This document shows positions 11,724-24,254 of a DNA stretch of 64,000 nucleotides, piece by piece. Origin of the DNA: Allodiplogaster sudhausi (lineage: Eukaryota; Nematoda; Chromadorea; Rhabditida; Diplogasteridae); contig CALZFC010000095.1 in assembly GCA_945643635.1 (NCBI GenBank), positions 854,501 through 918,500 on the forward strand, read 5' to 3'. Position numbers and translations under genes: made by a program. The stretch's first letter is position 1, and every line of letters starts with the position of its first letter. Below the pieces are notes generated by a model. That model was given only the letters and a program-made list of their open reading frames with translations, was not told the origin of the DNA and ran no database searches.

Positions 11724-12539
11724 ATGGCCTCTCCGCGTCCGCTCGTCCTCTTCGGCCTCGCCAGCTGCCTTCTTCTCGCTTCGCTCTCCCCCGTCGCTGC
11801 CGTGGATGCTGCCGCCGGCGCTGAAGACTCCGCTGCCGCCGAGATTCGCGCCCTCGAAGGGGCGGCCAAGAAATCGCCTGCGCTCCACCAGAAGAATGAA
11901 AGGAACCATGCACGTAACAGATTTTTTTTAATCCTTAATAACTGGATACTTTAAAGAAATTGCAGTAGGGCATTAGTAATATCCAATCGATAAATGCCAG
12001 AAGAATCATAAAGTTTTTCAACTTTCTAGGGCGCAGCGACAAAGACGAAACCGATGGACGCGCCGGAAACGCTTCCAGGGCTGAACCGAATGGGACGGAG
12101 GCCAGGCAGCCGATGCTGCCGAGAAGCTCAAGACGGAGGCCAACGAGACGGCCGAGACTGAGACCCCCGAGCTGGGCAAGGCTCTAACCCCCGTACTGAA
12201 CGAGACCGAGGCCCCAGCGCTCAAGACCGAGGCCGCCGAGGCACCCCAGACCGAGGCCCCCGAGAACGACGCTCCAAAACTGAGGCCCCCGAGAACAAGG
12301 CCCTCGAGAAAGAGGCACCCGAGAAAGAGGCCCTGGAGCAAGAGGCCCCCGAGCAAGAGGCCCCCGAGCAAGAGGCCCCCGAGATCAAGGCCCCCGAGCA
12401 AGAGGCCCCCGAGATCAAGGCCCCCGAGCAAGAGGCCCCCGAGATGCCGGAGGCTGAGGCCGCAAAAGTCCCCAATCTCGTGCGCAAGGGCCCCAAGTCG
12501 GGTGAAGCTGGAGCTCCGAGCAACTCCACTGCGATATAA
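11724..12539 (+). CDS. Secreted Glu-Ala-Pro repeat protein, two frame breaks
   Basis: Exon 1 begins MASPRPLVLFGLASC, a clear signal peptide, preceded by a TTTTCCAG acceptor, and ends at a GTAACA donor near 11912. Exon 2 starts after TTTCTAG near 12031. It encodes an acidic low-complexity protein whose core is repeats of EAPEQ and EAPEIK (about 12290-12440). It ends with a short unique tail and stop TAA at 12537-12539. Reading exon 1 through to that tail needs two changes of frame, each equal to one missing base: one near 12105 (before AADAAEKLKTEA) and one near 12280 (after ENDAP). Flanking sequence in the new frames is coherent, so decay is recent or the bases are assembly errors. No known family was recognised; it resembles secreted Pro/Ala/Glu-rich low-complexity proteins only in composition. 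Confidence 0.6.
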
Positions 12540-13049
12540 AATGTGTGAGATATGAAGTAAGCTTCAGCGATTACCAATATGCATGTGATTATGAGAGACA
12601 AAATGGTCGCGATCTAAAGTGAAAAAGAAAATATAAGGACCTTAGCGGAATACTAGTAAAAAATATTTTGGTGTTAAGTGTATTTAAAAAAAAACAATAT
12701 ATAATTAAAAGACCTGACTGAATCAGCTGCTTTCTTGCACTCAAGTAAAAATATACATAGTAAATGCAAACATATTATATGTATGTAGTACATGCAATGA
12801 AATCGAACATTTAATATACCAAATAATAAATAAAGAATCAATGGCATGAGGGGTGGTCAGAAAGAGAAGGAAAGGACGTGTAGAGGAAAAATGAATGTAT
12901 AATTCATTATAGAAAAAAAATGCAAATTTACAATATCGATTGAAAGGTAAAAAGCTAAAATGCAAAAGGTGAAATCGTAAAGATCCAAGAGAGAAATGAG
13001 ATATGGGACGGGCGCGATGAAAAGCGTCGTCAATGAAAAGCGTGTAAAA
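12540..13049. other. Intergenic, convergent 3' flanks
   Basis: AT-rich spacer between two genes that converge on it. Two minus-strand open frames (12741-12965 and 12857-13057) are hydrophobic by composition only and overlap the receptor stop; neither is supported. Confidence 0.45.
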
Positions 13050-14559
13050 TCAAACAATCGAATTCATCAAGCGCGAATCTGTGCTTCTGCTTGAGAGCGA
13101 ACGTTGAAGATCCTGATAATAAATCTAATTAGTTTCCTCTCTAATTAATCAATTAATATTTATTTGTTTCAAATAAACATTTTTTTTTAAATATAATTCA
13201 AATAATAATAAGAGGTTTATTTTGTTTTTTAAGGTTCATATTAATTTAATTTAATATTTCAATTACAGCTAAAAAAGAATATTTATTACTATAATTTAAA
13301 AAAAAAACAAGAGCAAGAAGAGAAAAAAGGAACCTTATGATCCGAACGGAGACGAACGCTCAGCTCCGACTCGTCATCTGCCGATCGATGGATGACTTCA
13401 CCGTTGCGGAACACTGCTGATTTTTAAACAATTTCTGTAACTTCAGAGTTGTCAACGAATAGAGTTATTATTATCTTTTTTTCTTAAATATCAAAATTTT
13501 TTCTCCAATTTTTCAGTCGTGGCAACTGGAACGTTAATTAAAATATTTTTTTATTATTATACTAAAATCCAAGGTAATAATGTAGATTGTTGCAAAATTG
13601 GCAATAATATTAACAAACAAAAAATTAATTTTAAATTTACCGCCAGATTTGGTCCTCGCGCGATTGTCGCGCCGCGACGAGCGACTCCGTGTGCTGCGGC
13701 TGCCGGGCACGCGAGACGAGCTGTCACGCGAACGACGAACCGACTCCCATTCACGGCCCATCTAGAGAGAGAAAGAGGGAGAGAACGAGAGAGAGAGAGC
13801 GGGAGAGAGAGAGTGGGAGTGAGAGAGTGAGAGAAAGAGGGAGAGAGAAAGAGGCAGAGAGAAAGAGGCAGAGAGAAAGATATAGAGAGAAAGAGGGAGA
13901 GGTAGGAAGGGAGAGAGAGTGAGAGAGTGAGGGAGGACATCCGGCTCAACCAATCTTGTGTTAATAGGTAAGACAACAATTGTCTCCCACCTGCTTCCTC
14001 AGCAGCGGTGTCCGCAGCACGACGATGAGCGGATTGAAGAGCGGATCGAGGAAGGCGGCGATGCGCGCCACGTGGTACCAGCGAGCGAGCTGCGCCACCT
14101 GAGTTTTATTACTATTTGAATTTCCCGCCATCAGAACAATTTAAACGTGAACATTCCAATTAGGACAATGAAAGTTAACATTTCCCATATCTACTTTAAT
14201 ATGTTCAAACCACCCAAACGATGAAAGTAAACATCCTCATTTGGATAATGACAGTGAACATTTCACAAGTTTAATACACTTGAATTTCCCGCGCTTAGCG
14301 ATAAGAGAATGCAAGCTAGTAGCCTTTGTGTGCCTTTTTTTCATGAATAAAATAAATAAAAAATTACAAATTCAAATCTCCCGCCAACTCGTCACCCCAC
14401 CCCCTCATCCCCCCACCTTCTCACCCTATTTTTGTCGTCCTCCCACACGACGGCCAGCTCGATGTACGTCTGCCCGAGGACGGAGACGAAGAAGGTCGCG
14501 ATCGACAGCAGAAGAGTGTGGAAGAGCATCTCGCGACGCTGGTAGGGGTACTGCTCTCT

Positions 14560-14598
<39 letters not shown>

Positions 14599-14925
14599 CA
14601 GAGAGAGAGAGAGAGCGAGATAGAGAGAAGAACAACGAGAGAGAAAGGGAGTGAGATAGAGAAAGAGAGTGAGAGAGACAACTGTAATCGAGAATGATGT
14701 GGAGAACGCTGTCAGGTGGTTTTTTTTTCAGCGTGCAAGTAATAATGAATAATTTGGCTCATTTAAAAAAAACGCACCTCAATCCTGATCTGAGGAATCG
14801 ATTGACGCGCCGGACACGCCAGTGGAAGGCGACGGTGGAGACGAAGATCAGGACGCCGACAGAGAGGAAGACGCCCGTGAAGATGGTGTGGCCGCGGAGG
14901 AGGTACGCGCCTCACGTTGGTCACT

Positions 14926-14958
<33 letters not shown>

Positions 14959-15156
14959 AGTTCTTCTATCTTTCTCTATCTCTCTCCCTTCCTCTCTCAC
15001 TCTCTCCTCTCTCTCTATGTATCTCTATTTGCCCCTCTCGTTCTCTCTCACATCAGTACCTCTCTATATACATATATGTATGTATTTATCTCTCTTTCCA
15101 TATCTCTCTCTTTCCTTCTTTCTTTCTTTCGCTGTCTCTCTTTCCTTCTCTCTCTT

Positions 15157-15201
<45 letters not shown>

Positions 15202-17736
15202 CCTTCCCGTCTCTCCACACACCTGTCGCATGAAAGACGGCAGCGCTGTCACAGAGTGATCCGATGATCGAAAATGCAGATGCTGGCTCCTCTTTACTGC
15301 AATGGAAACAGAGTAGGAAGATGCGGTTATGATTCAATCAAAGACTGCAAGTAAACGTGGAGACATACAAAGTTGATCAAGTGAGCAAGGAGGAAAAAGG
15401 ACGATAGAGAGAAGCGGAGGTGGAGAGACAGACAGAGAGAAAGAGAGGGAGAGAGAGAGAGAGACCGAGGGAAAAGAGAAAGAGAAAGTGAGAGAGAGAG
15501 ACAGAGATAGAGACATGGATACTGAGGCAGAGAGACAGAGAGAGGCAGAGAGAGGAAAAAGAAAGAGAAGAAGGAAAACGGACGCGTCGCAGTCAACGCT
15601 GCTCGGGAAGTCCTCTGAGCCGAGGAGGCTAAAGAGATCGTCAAGGTTACGAATTGCGCTGATCTGAAACAATGACATTTCCATCGCATCGAAAGTCATT
15701 TAATTCTATTTTATTAATTATATTTTTATTTTGTTGTTCTTGTTTAGAAATGGCAAGTAGCTTAATTGCATACATATGCATTTTTATGCGCGTGATATGG
15801 TCGTTCTAAGCTAATCACACACACATTTTGTTTTCACATGTCTTGGGTCAGGCAAAGAGCGAGAATTCGAGATTGAGTTTTTTTGTTATTATCAAGGCGG
15901 TCAAGTAGCTGTTATTACCACAGACATGTATGAACAACATTTGTTCAAGATCTTTGTGCACCATTTCCTGATTGCTAACCAAAATATTGATAAATTCTTA
16001 TCCATTGATATTGATATTTTAATGCTTGAATATTGAGTGATTTGTAGATTGCTTGAATTGGATATCGATTGAGTTAAATATTGATTGATTTATAGATTGC
16101 TTGAATTGGATATCAATTGAGTTAAATATTGATTTATTTCAAGATTGTTCGAATTGGATATCAATTGAGTTAAATATTGATTTATTTCAAGATTGCTTGA
16201 ATTGGATATTAAGTGAGTTAAATATTGATTTATTTCAAGATTGCTTGAAATGGATATCAGTTGAGTTAAATATTGATTTATTTCAAGATTGCTTGAATTG
16301 AATATCGATTGCTTTGAATATCGATTGCTTTGAATATCGATTGCTTTGCCTGCATCGTAGAGAAGATGAGATGCGACGTGATGAGGAAGAGCCAGACGCT
16401 CGCAAAGACGGTGATCACCGAGCGACGCGCGAGATACGTCGAGTGGCCAGTCATCGAGCGGTTTATGACGACCTGAAAATTTGAATTTTTCGCCAAATTT
16501 TTTTTTTTTTCGCATTTTGAATTTTCGTCAACCTTCAACTTTCTTTTGAGGCAAGTATAGTCGTTTAACAAGAAACAAAAAAAACAAATACCAGGACGAG
16601 CAGAAGGAGATGAATCAAGCCGAGGAGACTGCCGTTTTGCGCAAGCGAGAAGAGCGTTTCCTAAAAGGAGCACATTATCTATTCTCTAAATCGAATACTC
16701 TCTCGCTCTTATCTCACTGTCAGGTAAAACGCGCGAATTGAAAATGGCATTTTAAGAGAGAGTTTTAGGCTCCTTTCCCGAGTAGGAGCGTACAGAAAGA
16801 AACAGTAAAATAAACGCGTCGTGAGAGAACGGAGGCCCACAGAGCAAAGCGTATGAACATCCATACGATTTTTTTAAAGCAATAACAGCTCACATACATA
16901 TTGTATCTCTGAAAAAGTTCTTTTTTTTGTTGTTGTATTGTTTATGTTAGATAACAAAAAAGTCCTTCATCTTTGATGGCAGAGTGAGAAACCTGCACGA
17001 GATGTCGTCGAAACTGCGACTCGGTGAAGAGATGCATCTGAAGCGTCTCGGCGACGACAAGCTCTGGCGATTTGTCGGCAAACTTAATTTTTTTTAAATT
17101 TAATTATCATGATTATTTTTTTTACTTTTTCTATCTTTAATTTAAAATATATACATATTTATACAAGCAATTTAAAAATATGTTAATAATAGTTTTATCA
17201 ATAAAAAATAATGTATGTATGCATGCATGTAAATAAATAAGAAACAACAAAAACAAAACATAAACAAACATCCTCATTGACGGTGGCGTACGAGCGAATG
17301 CTAAGGATCTCGTCGAAGAGCAGCGCGAACGACGCGAGAAAGAGCAGATTCGAGAAGACAATGTTGCACACGAAGAGGATCGTCGCGGTCGACAGATGCT
17401 TTCGGGTCTTACAATAAACCATTTTAGTGGTATACTAGTAAATGTCGGCATTTCAAAAAATACACCAAGCAAGAGTGCACTTCTCCCATAATTCACACAA
17501 GGAGAGCAACTAGTGCACCTAAATTATTTGGATCATTTTATCCATTTCGTAAGTATTCCTTGTTGTGTTTCTCAAACTTTATTTATTTATTAATTTCATT
17601 ATTTATTCATCGTTGTTTATTTATTTTATTTATACCTTGAGCAGTAGAAATGTGAGCAGAACGGTATTGACGCAGATGAGGCAGAGGAGTGTCGCCTCGA
17701 CGTAGAGACCACGCCACGCATCCCTCGCGATCGAGC

Positions 17737-17800
<64 letters not shown>

Positions 17801-17848
17801 GAGAGAGAGAGAGAGAAAGAGAGACAGTAGGAGGGAGAGAGCAGAGAG

Positions 17849-17889
<41 letters not shown>

Positions 17890-19597
17890 GAGATACAAAA
17901 AACAGGGAAGAAGAAAGAAAGAGAGGGTTGGTGAGAGAAAGAAAGAGAGAGAATGAAACTGCCTTACGAGTACTCGGTGGTGTCCTCGATCTCGCAGAGG
18001 CGAGCATTCGCGCCCGCGCAACAAGTGGAATAGCTCGTGAGATTGACCGCGTCGTCTGACGGCTGGAAGTCGCCGCTCTCGCTGTCGCTGTCGCCGTCGG
18101 ACTCAATTTTTTTTTTAATTTAGGTTTTGGCGGGAATTTTGAATCATATTTATTTTAAATCATCTTTGTTTAATTTTAGGCAAAGACATGCTTATAATAA
18201 AAAAAATTGTCTCGGGAATAAGGTGAGAGTGGTTTTTTTTCTTTTTAAGACATTTGCGTCAATTGTGGTCGCGTCTCTCTAAATCGCACACATTATCGAA
18301 CGTTTGCCAGGCAAAATGGCGCGAATTCAAACGCGAGTTTTTTTGGCTCCTATAAATAAGCGGCCCATTCCAACCTCGCTGGTAGCGTTGATCGAATAGA
18401 GTAGATCCTGCTCACGCTGCTGTTTTACGCAGCTGAAAGCGCAGAATTATTTACGAGCTTAACAATAAGCCGTACACGACCTTTTGGACTTTAGACCTTT
18501 CGGCCGTAGTGTGGTGACCTAATGACCTTGGACACTAAGCCGTAAACAACCTTATCTCTTAGACCCTAATTACTTGAGCTAGATTGCCAAAACCTGGCAC
18601 ACACACACACACACCTCTGTGCCAGTTGAATGTGCTCGTCCAGCTTGATGGCCGCGAGCGCGTAGTGCTGCAGCAGCAGCCGCGTCTTCAACACGGTCGT
18701 CTGCAGCTCAGAGTCGGTCGACACGTGCGCCATTAGGGCGTCACTTAGAAGTCAAGCAATCAAGCAGTCGATAAATAAATTCAAATTTGAAGTTCCCGCC
18801 AAATAATAATAGCGAGATTAGCGCAGTTTTCGATTGGAAATCTCCTTTTATCACGAGCGAGCCATTAGAGCCAATTTAGGGAAGTGATTTCAGTATGCAG
18901 TCGTCGGGAAAGCGAACTTTCGCAGTCTTTTCTTTTCGATTAAATTTTTTCTCATAAAAAAAAATAACTGTAATTGGTGGAAGGGTGGGGGAGCCAGTAC
19001 GCACAAGCCCCGCCCCTTATGAGCTGGCTTAAAAAAACTGACGTCAGAAAGCTCATGAAGAGCGTGTCATTCGCGAGCGCTGCACCGAGCGAAGAGATCG
19101 CCACGGGATTCGAGTGGACGAATGACTAAAAGTATTTATACATATAATAGACACTGTAAAAAAAAGTTTAATTTGTTTTTGAAAAATTCATGTTAACTTA
19201 TATTTATATATAAAATGTGCATACAAAATAAATAAATAAAAATAATTTTCAAAAATACCAAATTTAAGCCACTTCTTTTTCTTACCATTAGACCATTATG
19301 GGCTATGGAATAATAATTGGTTATTAGATATTTGATGGAATGTTCAAATTTGTATTTGAAAAAATGGCGGGAATTTAATTAATAAAAGTACCTCAATCGA
19401 CGTGCACGCGGCGCCGAAGCGTTCGAAGACGCGCGGGAGAGTGAGCACGAATCGGTCGTGCGAGCGCGCAGTCCCCGCACTCGCTGCGGCTGTCGCGGGC
19501 ATGATGTCATCGGAAGAAGGAGGCGAGTCGGGCAGACGGGAGCGGCTGCTTAGGCCGAAGAGGGGATGGTACTCGCCAGTCAGACAGCGCTGAGAGA

Positions 19598-19642
<45 letters not shown>

Positions 19643-20372
19643 TAGAGAGAGTGAGAGACAGAGAAAGAGAGAGTAGAGAGAGAGAGACTGAGAGAGAAAC
19701 GGAGAGAGAGATTGAGAGTGAGAGAGAAACGGAGAGAGAGAAAGAGAGGGTAGAGAGAGAGAGAGTGAGAGAAACGGAAAGAGAGAGAGAGAGAGAGGTA
19801 GAGTGAGAGGGAGAGAGAGACTGATTGTGAGAGAGATACTGAGAGAGAAAGAAGGTGGAAGAGACTGAGAGAGAGGAAGGGAGGAAGAGACTGAGTGAGA
19901 CAGGGAGCGAATAGAGAGAATGGGAGAGTCTGAGAGAGTTGAAAAGAATGGCTGACTTTTCGTCACATTTTTTTCTCAAAGTCGATTAGTTTTCGTGTCC
20001 AAACCTGCTGAAAGAGCAGCATCTTGAGCGTTGGCTTCGGCACGTAGCATCGATCGAATGTCTCGTCGTAGCGAGTGACGAGAGTGGAGCAGACGATACT
20101 TTAAAGTTAAACTACTTTTAGGATTGATTTTCCTTGTTCGATTTAAGGCTACTATTTAAATGCTACTATAAAGTATTTCCAATATTATATATGTGAATAA
20201 AAAGTCAACAGTACATACATGCCCAAATTAATATTAATTTAGCACGCTGATTTAAAATTGAGTTTGACTGTGTATCGAAATAAATAGAATGTAATCGAAA
20301 TAGGGATTTAGACGCTTGATGCTCATGGCGGCAAATGAGAATAGAATTTAGGATTGGACATCGAAAGGCAAA

Positions 20373-20413
<41 letters not shown>

Positions 20414-23400
20414 TAAGAGAGAGAATAGAGAGAGAAGGAGAGAGAGAAAGAGAGAAAAGAGAGAGGGAGAGAGAGAGAGAGAGGAGAGAGAGAAAGAGAG
20501 AGAGAGAGAGAAAGAGAGAAAAAAGAGAGAGAGAGAGAGAGAGATATGAGAGAGCAGTCTGGCTGTACAGAACATTTTGCTATTTGATTTTTTTTATTTT
20601 GGTTATTAAGATATTACGGTGATGTAAATGCATGAAGCAAAATTTTTTGCTAATTATTAAATAACAAAATTCCGAAAACACCAGCCGCGCATTAAATTAA
20701 TGTAGACCTTCTAAATTTTATGCAAACATTGAAGATGAAACAATGTGCGTTTTCATGTGTGATAGTCTTCCTAAAGAAATACAAAAAGAGAGAGAGAGAG
20801 AGAGGGAGAAAGAGAGTGGAGAGATAGAGAAACGAGAGAGAATAAAAATATATATATTCTCACGCCCGCTCCGGATTGTTGCGTTCGTAGAGCAGGCGAA
20901 AGAAGCCAGAGTAGACAAAGAGTTGGAATTCTTCAACGTGAGCGAGGAGGCGAGTCTTGCTGCAGATCTGAAAAAAATTATATTTTTATTTATTAAAACA
21001 ATTTCTTTTCTTTATATATCAGAAATAGAGTACCACCGCCCACGAGCCTAAACGGCGGTTCCGATCGGCTAGAGCCGTAACGAGCCAAGATTTAGATAAA
21101 TTTATATTATATGTATATACTATATTAGATTATATCGTATATATTAAAATTATATTACTCACCAGCGCATACGAATAGCGCAAGAAGTCTCTTTGCAGCT
21201 GTCGATAATGCGCCCGGTCGGATGGCCGCGGTTGCAACTGGCTGATCTAGTGCAATTTTTAGCCGTCTTACTTATCCAAATAGTCTTATATATATAAAAA
21301 TAACGGATAAACGTTTACAATCTTACTCCCCTGTGTTTTCATTTTTAATTTGGCTATAACAAATATTGCTTATGGTTAGAGTGCTACCTTTCATCTCATA
21401 ATTGCGAGAATTGGGAGGAAAAATGTACACAGAGAAAAGAAAAGAAAAGAAAGGAAAGAAATTACAACCTCGCAGAACTTGAGCGACCTCATGAGCCACA
21501 GCAGCATGCGATACTTGCCTGGCACAAGGCGTGCGTAGTTGTCCCAGCAGAGGTACTCCTTTGAGAGGAAGTAGCCGACCTGCAATTACAAAAAAAAATG
21601 TTTTTTAGCAATAAACTGGACTGTTTCATATAAATTTTTATGAGTATTCTAGCGTTCTAGAAAAAGAAATGTTTCATGACATGTTTGACCAAATGTTAAT
21701 TTAAAAAAGCCTTAATTTTGGCTGACTTTTATGGTGCGCGGTTTTTTTTTAAATGATACTACATACATACATGAAATTTCGCACAGAATTTCCTGAACGT
21801 GAATTAAGTTTAGCGCCATTTTCCATAGAAAAATGTATGTATCCCGCTTGAAGTTACTATTTATGCTCGTTCAAATTTTAGCTCTGTTTTCAGTTTCATT
21901 CGAAGATTAATAGCTCGGCCATATAACTAACCAAAAAATTTTCTTGACCAACCGCTATCTCACTCTCTGTCTTGCTCTCTCTTTCTCTCGTTCTCTCTCT
22001 CTCTCTCTTTCTCTCGTTCTCTCTCTCTCTCTGTTTCTGTCTTCCCATTGTTATACCACATCATAGTTGGCAGACTGGCGAGCCGCCATCTCGGGCGGCA
22101 TGTAACCGAGGATCACCATGTCCATCTCGTTGTTGCAAAGACGATAGACCTGAAAAGAGAAAAAAAGAGAGAGAGAGAGAGCGAGAAATGGGGATTCGAG
22201 GAAGTAGATAGAAGAGAGCGGAGAGAGAGAAAAATTGGGGAGAAAAATAGAGAGAGGAAGCAGGGAGAGAGAAGAATAAAAAGTGTGGGAGAGCGAAATA
22301 TTCACAAAGAGAGAGAGAGTGAGAATGAGGAATGATAATAGAAAAATTACAACATCAAAAACTATAAAGACAAGAGTGTTTCGTTTACTCTTAAAATAGA
22401 GAGACCTTGGATGTTCGCTACTAATTAAAGAAAAGTCGAGAATTACACTGTTTTGCGCATAAGTAACACTTATTGTTAGAGAGATCTTTGGATTAATTTA
22501 CAATTATTTATAGCAGCGCAGAAATTTGGTACGTTTCATTGTCACCTCTAACTATTTCTTAAAGTTTAAAAATATATAAATAAACTAAACTGAAATGCAC
22601 TTTATTTTTTAAAACAAAAATTCTATAATATGCCTTCTTTTAACATTTTGAACTTGGTTACTTTTTTTTGCTCAAACTACCGTATTTTCTCTATTAGTAC
22701 CCCCCCCTTTATTAGAACCCCCCCTCTAATAGTACCCCCCTCTGATAAAGCTATTGAAAAATAGAACCCCTCCCTCTAGTAGAACCCCCCCCTCCAATAG
22801 TGCCCCCCCCCTAACACCCTAATATCTAAGCTCGAGACGTACCTCGAATGGATCCTGGAGGCATGGGATGCTCTCTCCAATGAACTGATTGCAAATTCAT
22901 TCAAAATGTGTGGTAAAATGGATATTCCAGTGCTGATTCCTATGAATTCGAGCTATGATTCTTCTTTTTTTGAGAAGAAAATGTTGTTATCAAACTTTTA
23001 CTGTCTCATATTGAAAAATAGTACCCCTCCCTCCAGTAGAACCCCTCCCTCTAATAGTGCCCCCCTCTCGCAAGGGTATTGAAAAATAGAACCCCCGGGG
23101 GTACTAATAGAGAAAATACGGTATATACATATGTGTGAGTCTCGTTTCAGTTTTTTTCTATCAAGAACAAACGTGTGTTTTTCACAAGTGGAAACGAATA
23201 GACACTGAAGCAGAATAAAGCTTTTAAACATTTCTAGTTCTTTTTTTCTGTTTGCTTCTCTTACTGTCTCTCAAAAAATCTACATGTTCTATAGAATCTT
23301 CCAATGGCCTCCCTCCACATCTCTATCGTTCGATTTCTCTTCATCTCACTTTCCGCTTTAACACTTTTTCTCTTCTCTCTCTCTCTTCTTATACACTCGT

Positions 23401-24249
23401 TCTCTCTCTCTATCTCCTTCTGTATCTCACTCTCTTTCTCTCTCCCTCTCTCACTTTCTCTCTCAATCTCTGTATCTCACTCTCTCTCTTTTTTCCATGC
23501 CATTTACGCCTCGCCAAACGTTGAATACCTAAATGAGCATATTGTGTAACATTCGCCATAGTAGCTTTTGCCACAGAGAATTCCAAATGGAAATCTTGTG
23601 TTGATGGCGCACAGCTAAAAAGAGAGAAAATGTAGACAAACAAAAACAAACATAAGAGAGCTGCCAAGGAGAAATTGAATGAGAGCCATTGGCATCTTTA
23701 GATTTATTTACATATTTGTTGATTTTTTGTTATTTGAAAAGAAAAACAACATTATTCCAATTTTACGGCACTCCAATACACAATTATTAATGTAATTAAA
23801 AAAAACTTTCAAGAGTCTTGACGAGATAAGAAGCAGAAGAAAGAAAGAGAACTTGTGAGGAATAATGAAATATTTTAGGATTTAAAATTAACATAACGCA
23901 AAAAGAGTTGAATCAAATTGAGAAAGGCATGCCTGAGTCTTATTCATCAAAAAATCAATACAGAAATTTCGTCGTAGTAAATATAGGTATATGCTTTTAC
24001 AGTTGATACATCTTAAAAGCAAAGAAAAATATTAATATATGCATATATATATATATATATATATATATTTATTTATTTAAACATATTCATATTAATGAAA
24101 AACCTTTGACGAGTCGTTGAAGGGTGCATGCCATAGCGGGAACTCGGCGAGCACTCTGCTGCCGTCAATGAAGAAGAAGAAGAGCAAGACGGTCACGATA
24201 TTCATTGCCGTGCTAAGGACCGGTGTACGGTAGAAGATTAGAGGGCATT
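13050..24249 (-). CDS. Large orphan 7TM receptor with long cysteine-containing ectodomain
   Basis: Twenty-three exons join without a phase conflict: 22149-22057, 21579-21469, 21246-21163, 20967-20864, 20098-20005, 19589-19392, 19125-19043, 18743-18615, 18432-18375, 18101-17968, 17735-17636, 17407-17270, 17082-16993, 16660-16592, 16472-16350, 15663-15584, 15296-15223, 14910-14778, 14557-14425, 14098-13991, 13761-13641, 13416-13334 and 13112-13050. They code for about 800 residues. Two more exons upstream (24249-24104 with signal-peptide-like MNIVTVLLFFFFIDG, and about 23613-23540) are tentative; their phase to the rest is unresolved. The first ~360 residues plus these form an ectodomain with Cys and N-glycosylation sites (NATS, NLTS). 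Seven TM segments follow, with INR at the DRY position, a TM4 tryptophan, and TM7 LDPLFNPLIV, a variant NPxxY. A Ser/Arg tail of about 88 residues ends the protein. Class A-like; no family recognised. The intron after 16350 begins GC, not GT. Confidence 0.75.
13766..15580. repeat. GA/CT tracts in large receptor introns (3' half)
   Basis: (GA)n-type blocks at about 13766-13935, 14560-14680 and 15395-15580, and a CT block at about 14930-15210 on the plus strand. All lie in introns of the minus-strand receptor. Long peptide-like ORFs of Ser/Leu or Arg/Glu here are artefacts of the repeat. Confidence 0.85.
16032..16345. repeat. 48-bp minisatellite in receptor intron
   Basis: About six tandem units of 48 bp share the core GAATTGGATATCAATTGAGT and TTAAATATTGATTTATTTC. 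The array fills most of one intron and abuts the exon ending at 16350, whose donor is GC instead of GT. The unit is 16 codons long, which is why an ORF runs through it; it is not a gene. Confidence 0.85.
17738..20560. repeat. GA tracts in large receptor introns (5' half)
   Basis: Plus-strand (GA)n-type blocks at about 17738-17955, 19593-19950 and 20370-20560, each in an intron of the minus-strand receptor. The 17738 and 19593 blocks directly precede exon acceptors on the coding strand. Confidence 0.85.
22150..22679. other. Receptor intron, GA tract then AT-rich DNA
   Basis: A GA-rich part (22160-22330) is followed by AT-rich sequence. No exon bridging the tentative 5' exons to the exon at 22149 was recognised here. 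Confidence 0.4.
22680..23121. mobile_element. MITE with CCGTATTTTC termini and C-rich core
   Basis: The ends are inverted repeats of about 26 bp beginning CCGTATTTTCTCTATTAG and running into ...TACCCCC. TA flanks both sides (22678-22679 and 23122-23123). The interior carries short repeats of the form TAG-AA/TG-CCCCCC-TCTAA. The 442-bp element has no ORF. TA duplication suggests a Tc1/mariner-type non-autonomous element. Confidence 0.8.
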
Positions 24250-24254
24250 CTGTA

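Noticed and set aside
16090..16515. ORFs with a 16-residue repeat on both strands
   Set aside because: A 48-bp intronic minisatellite whose unit is divisible by three. The receptor exon at 16472-16350 overlaps one end and explains the rest.
23540..24249. Confident 5' end for the large receptor
   Set aside because: The exons at 24249-24104 and about 23613-23540 look real, but their phase to the exon at 22149 could not be made consistent. They are mentioned only as tentative.
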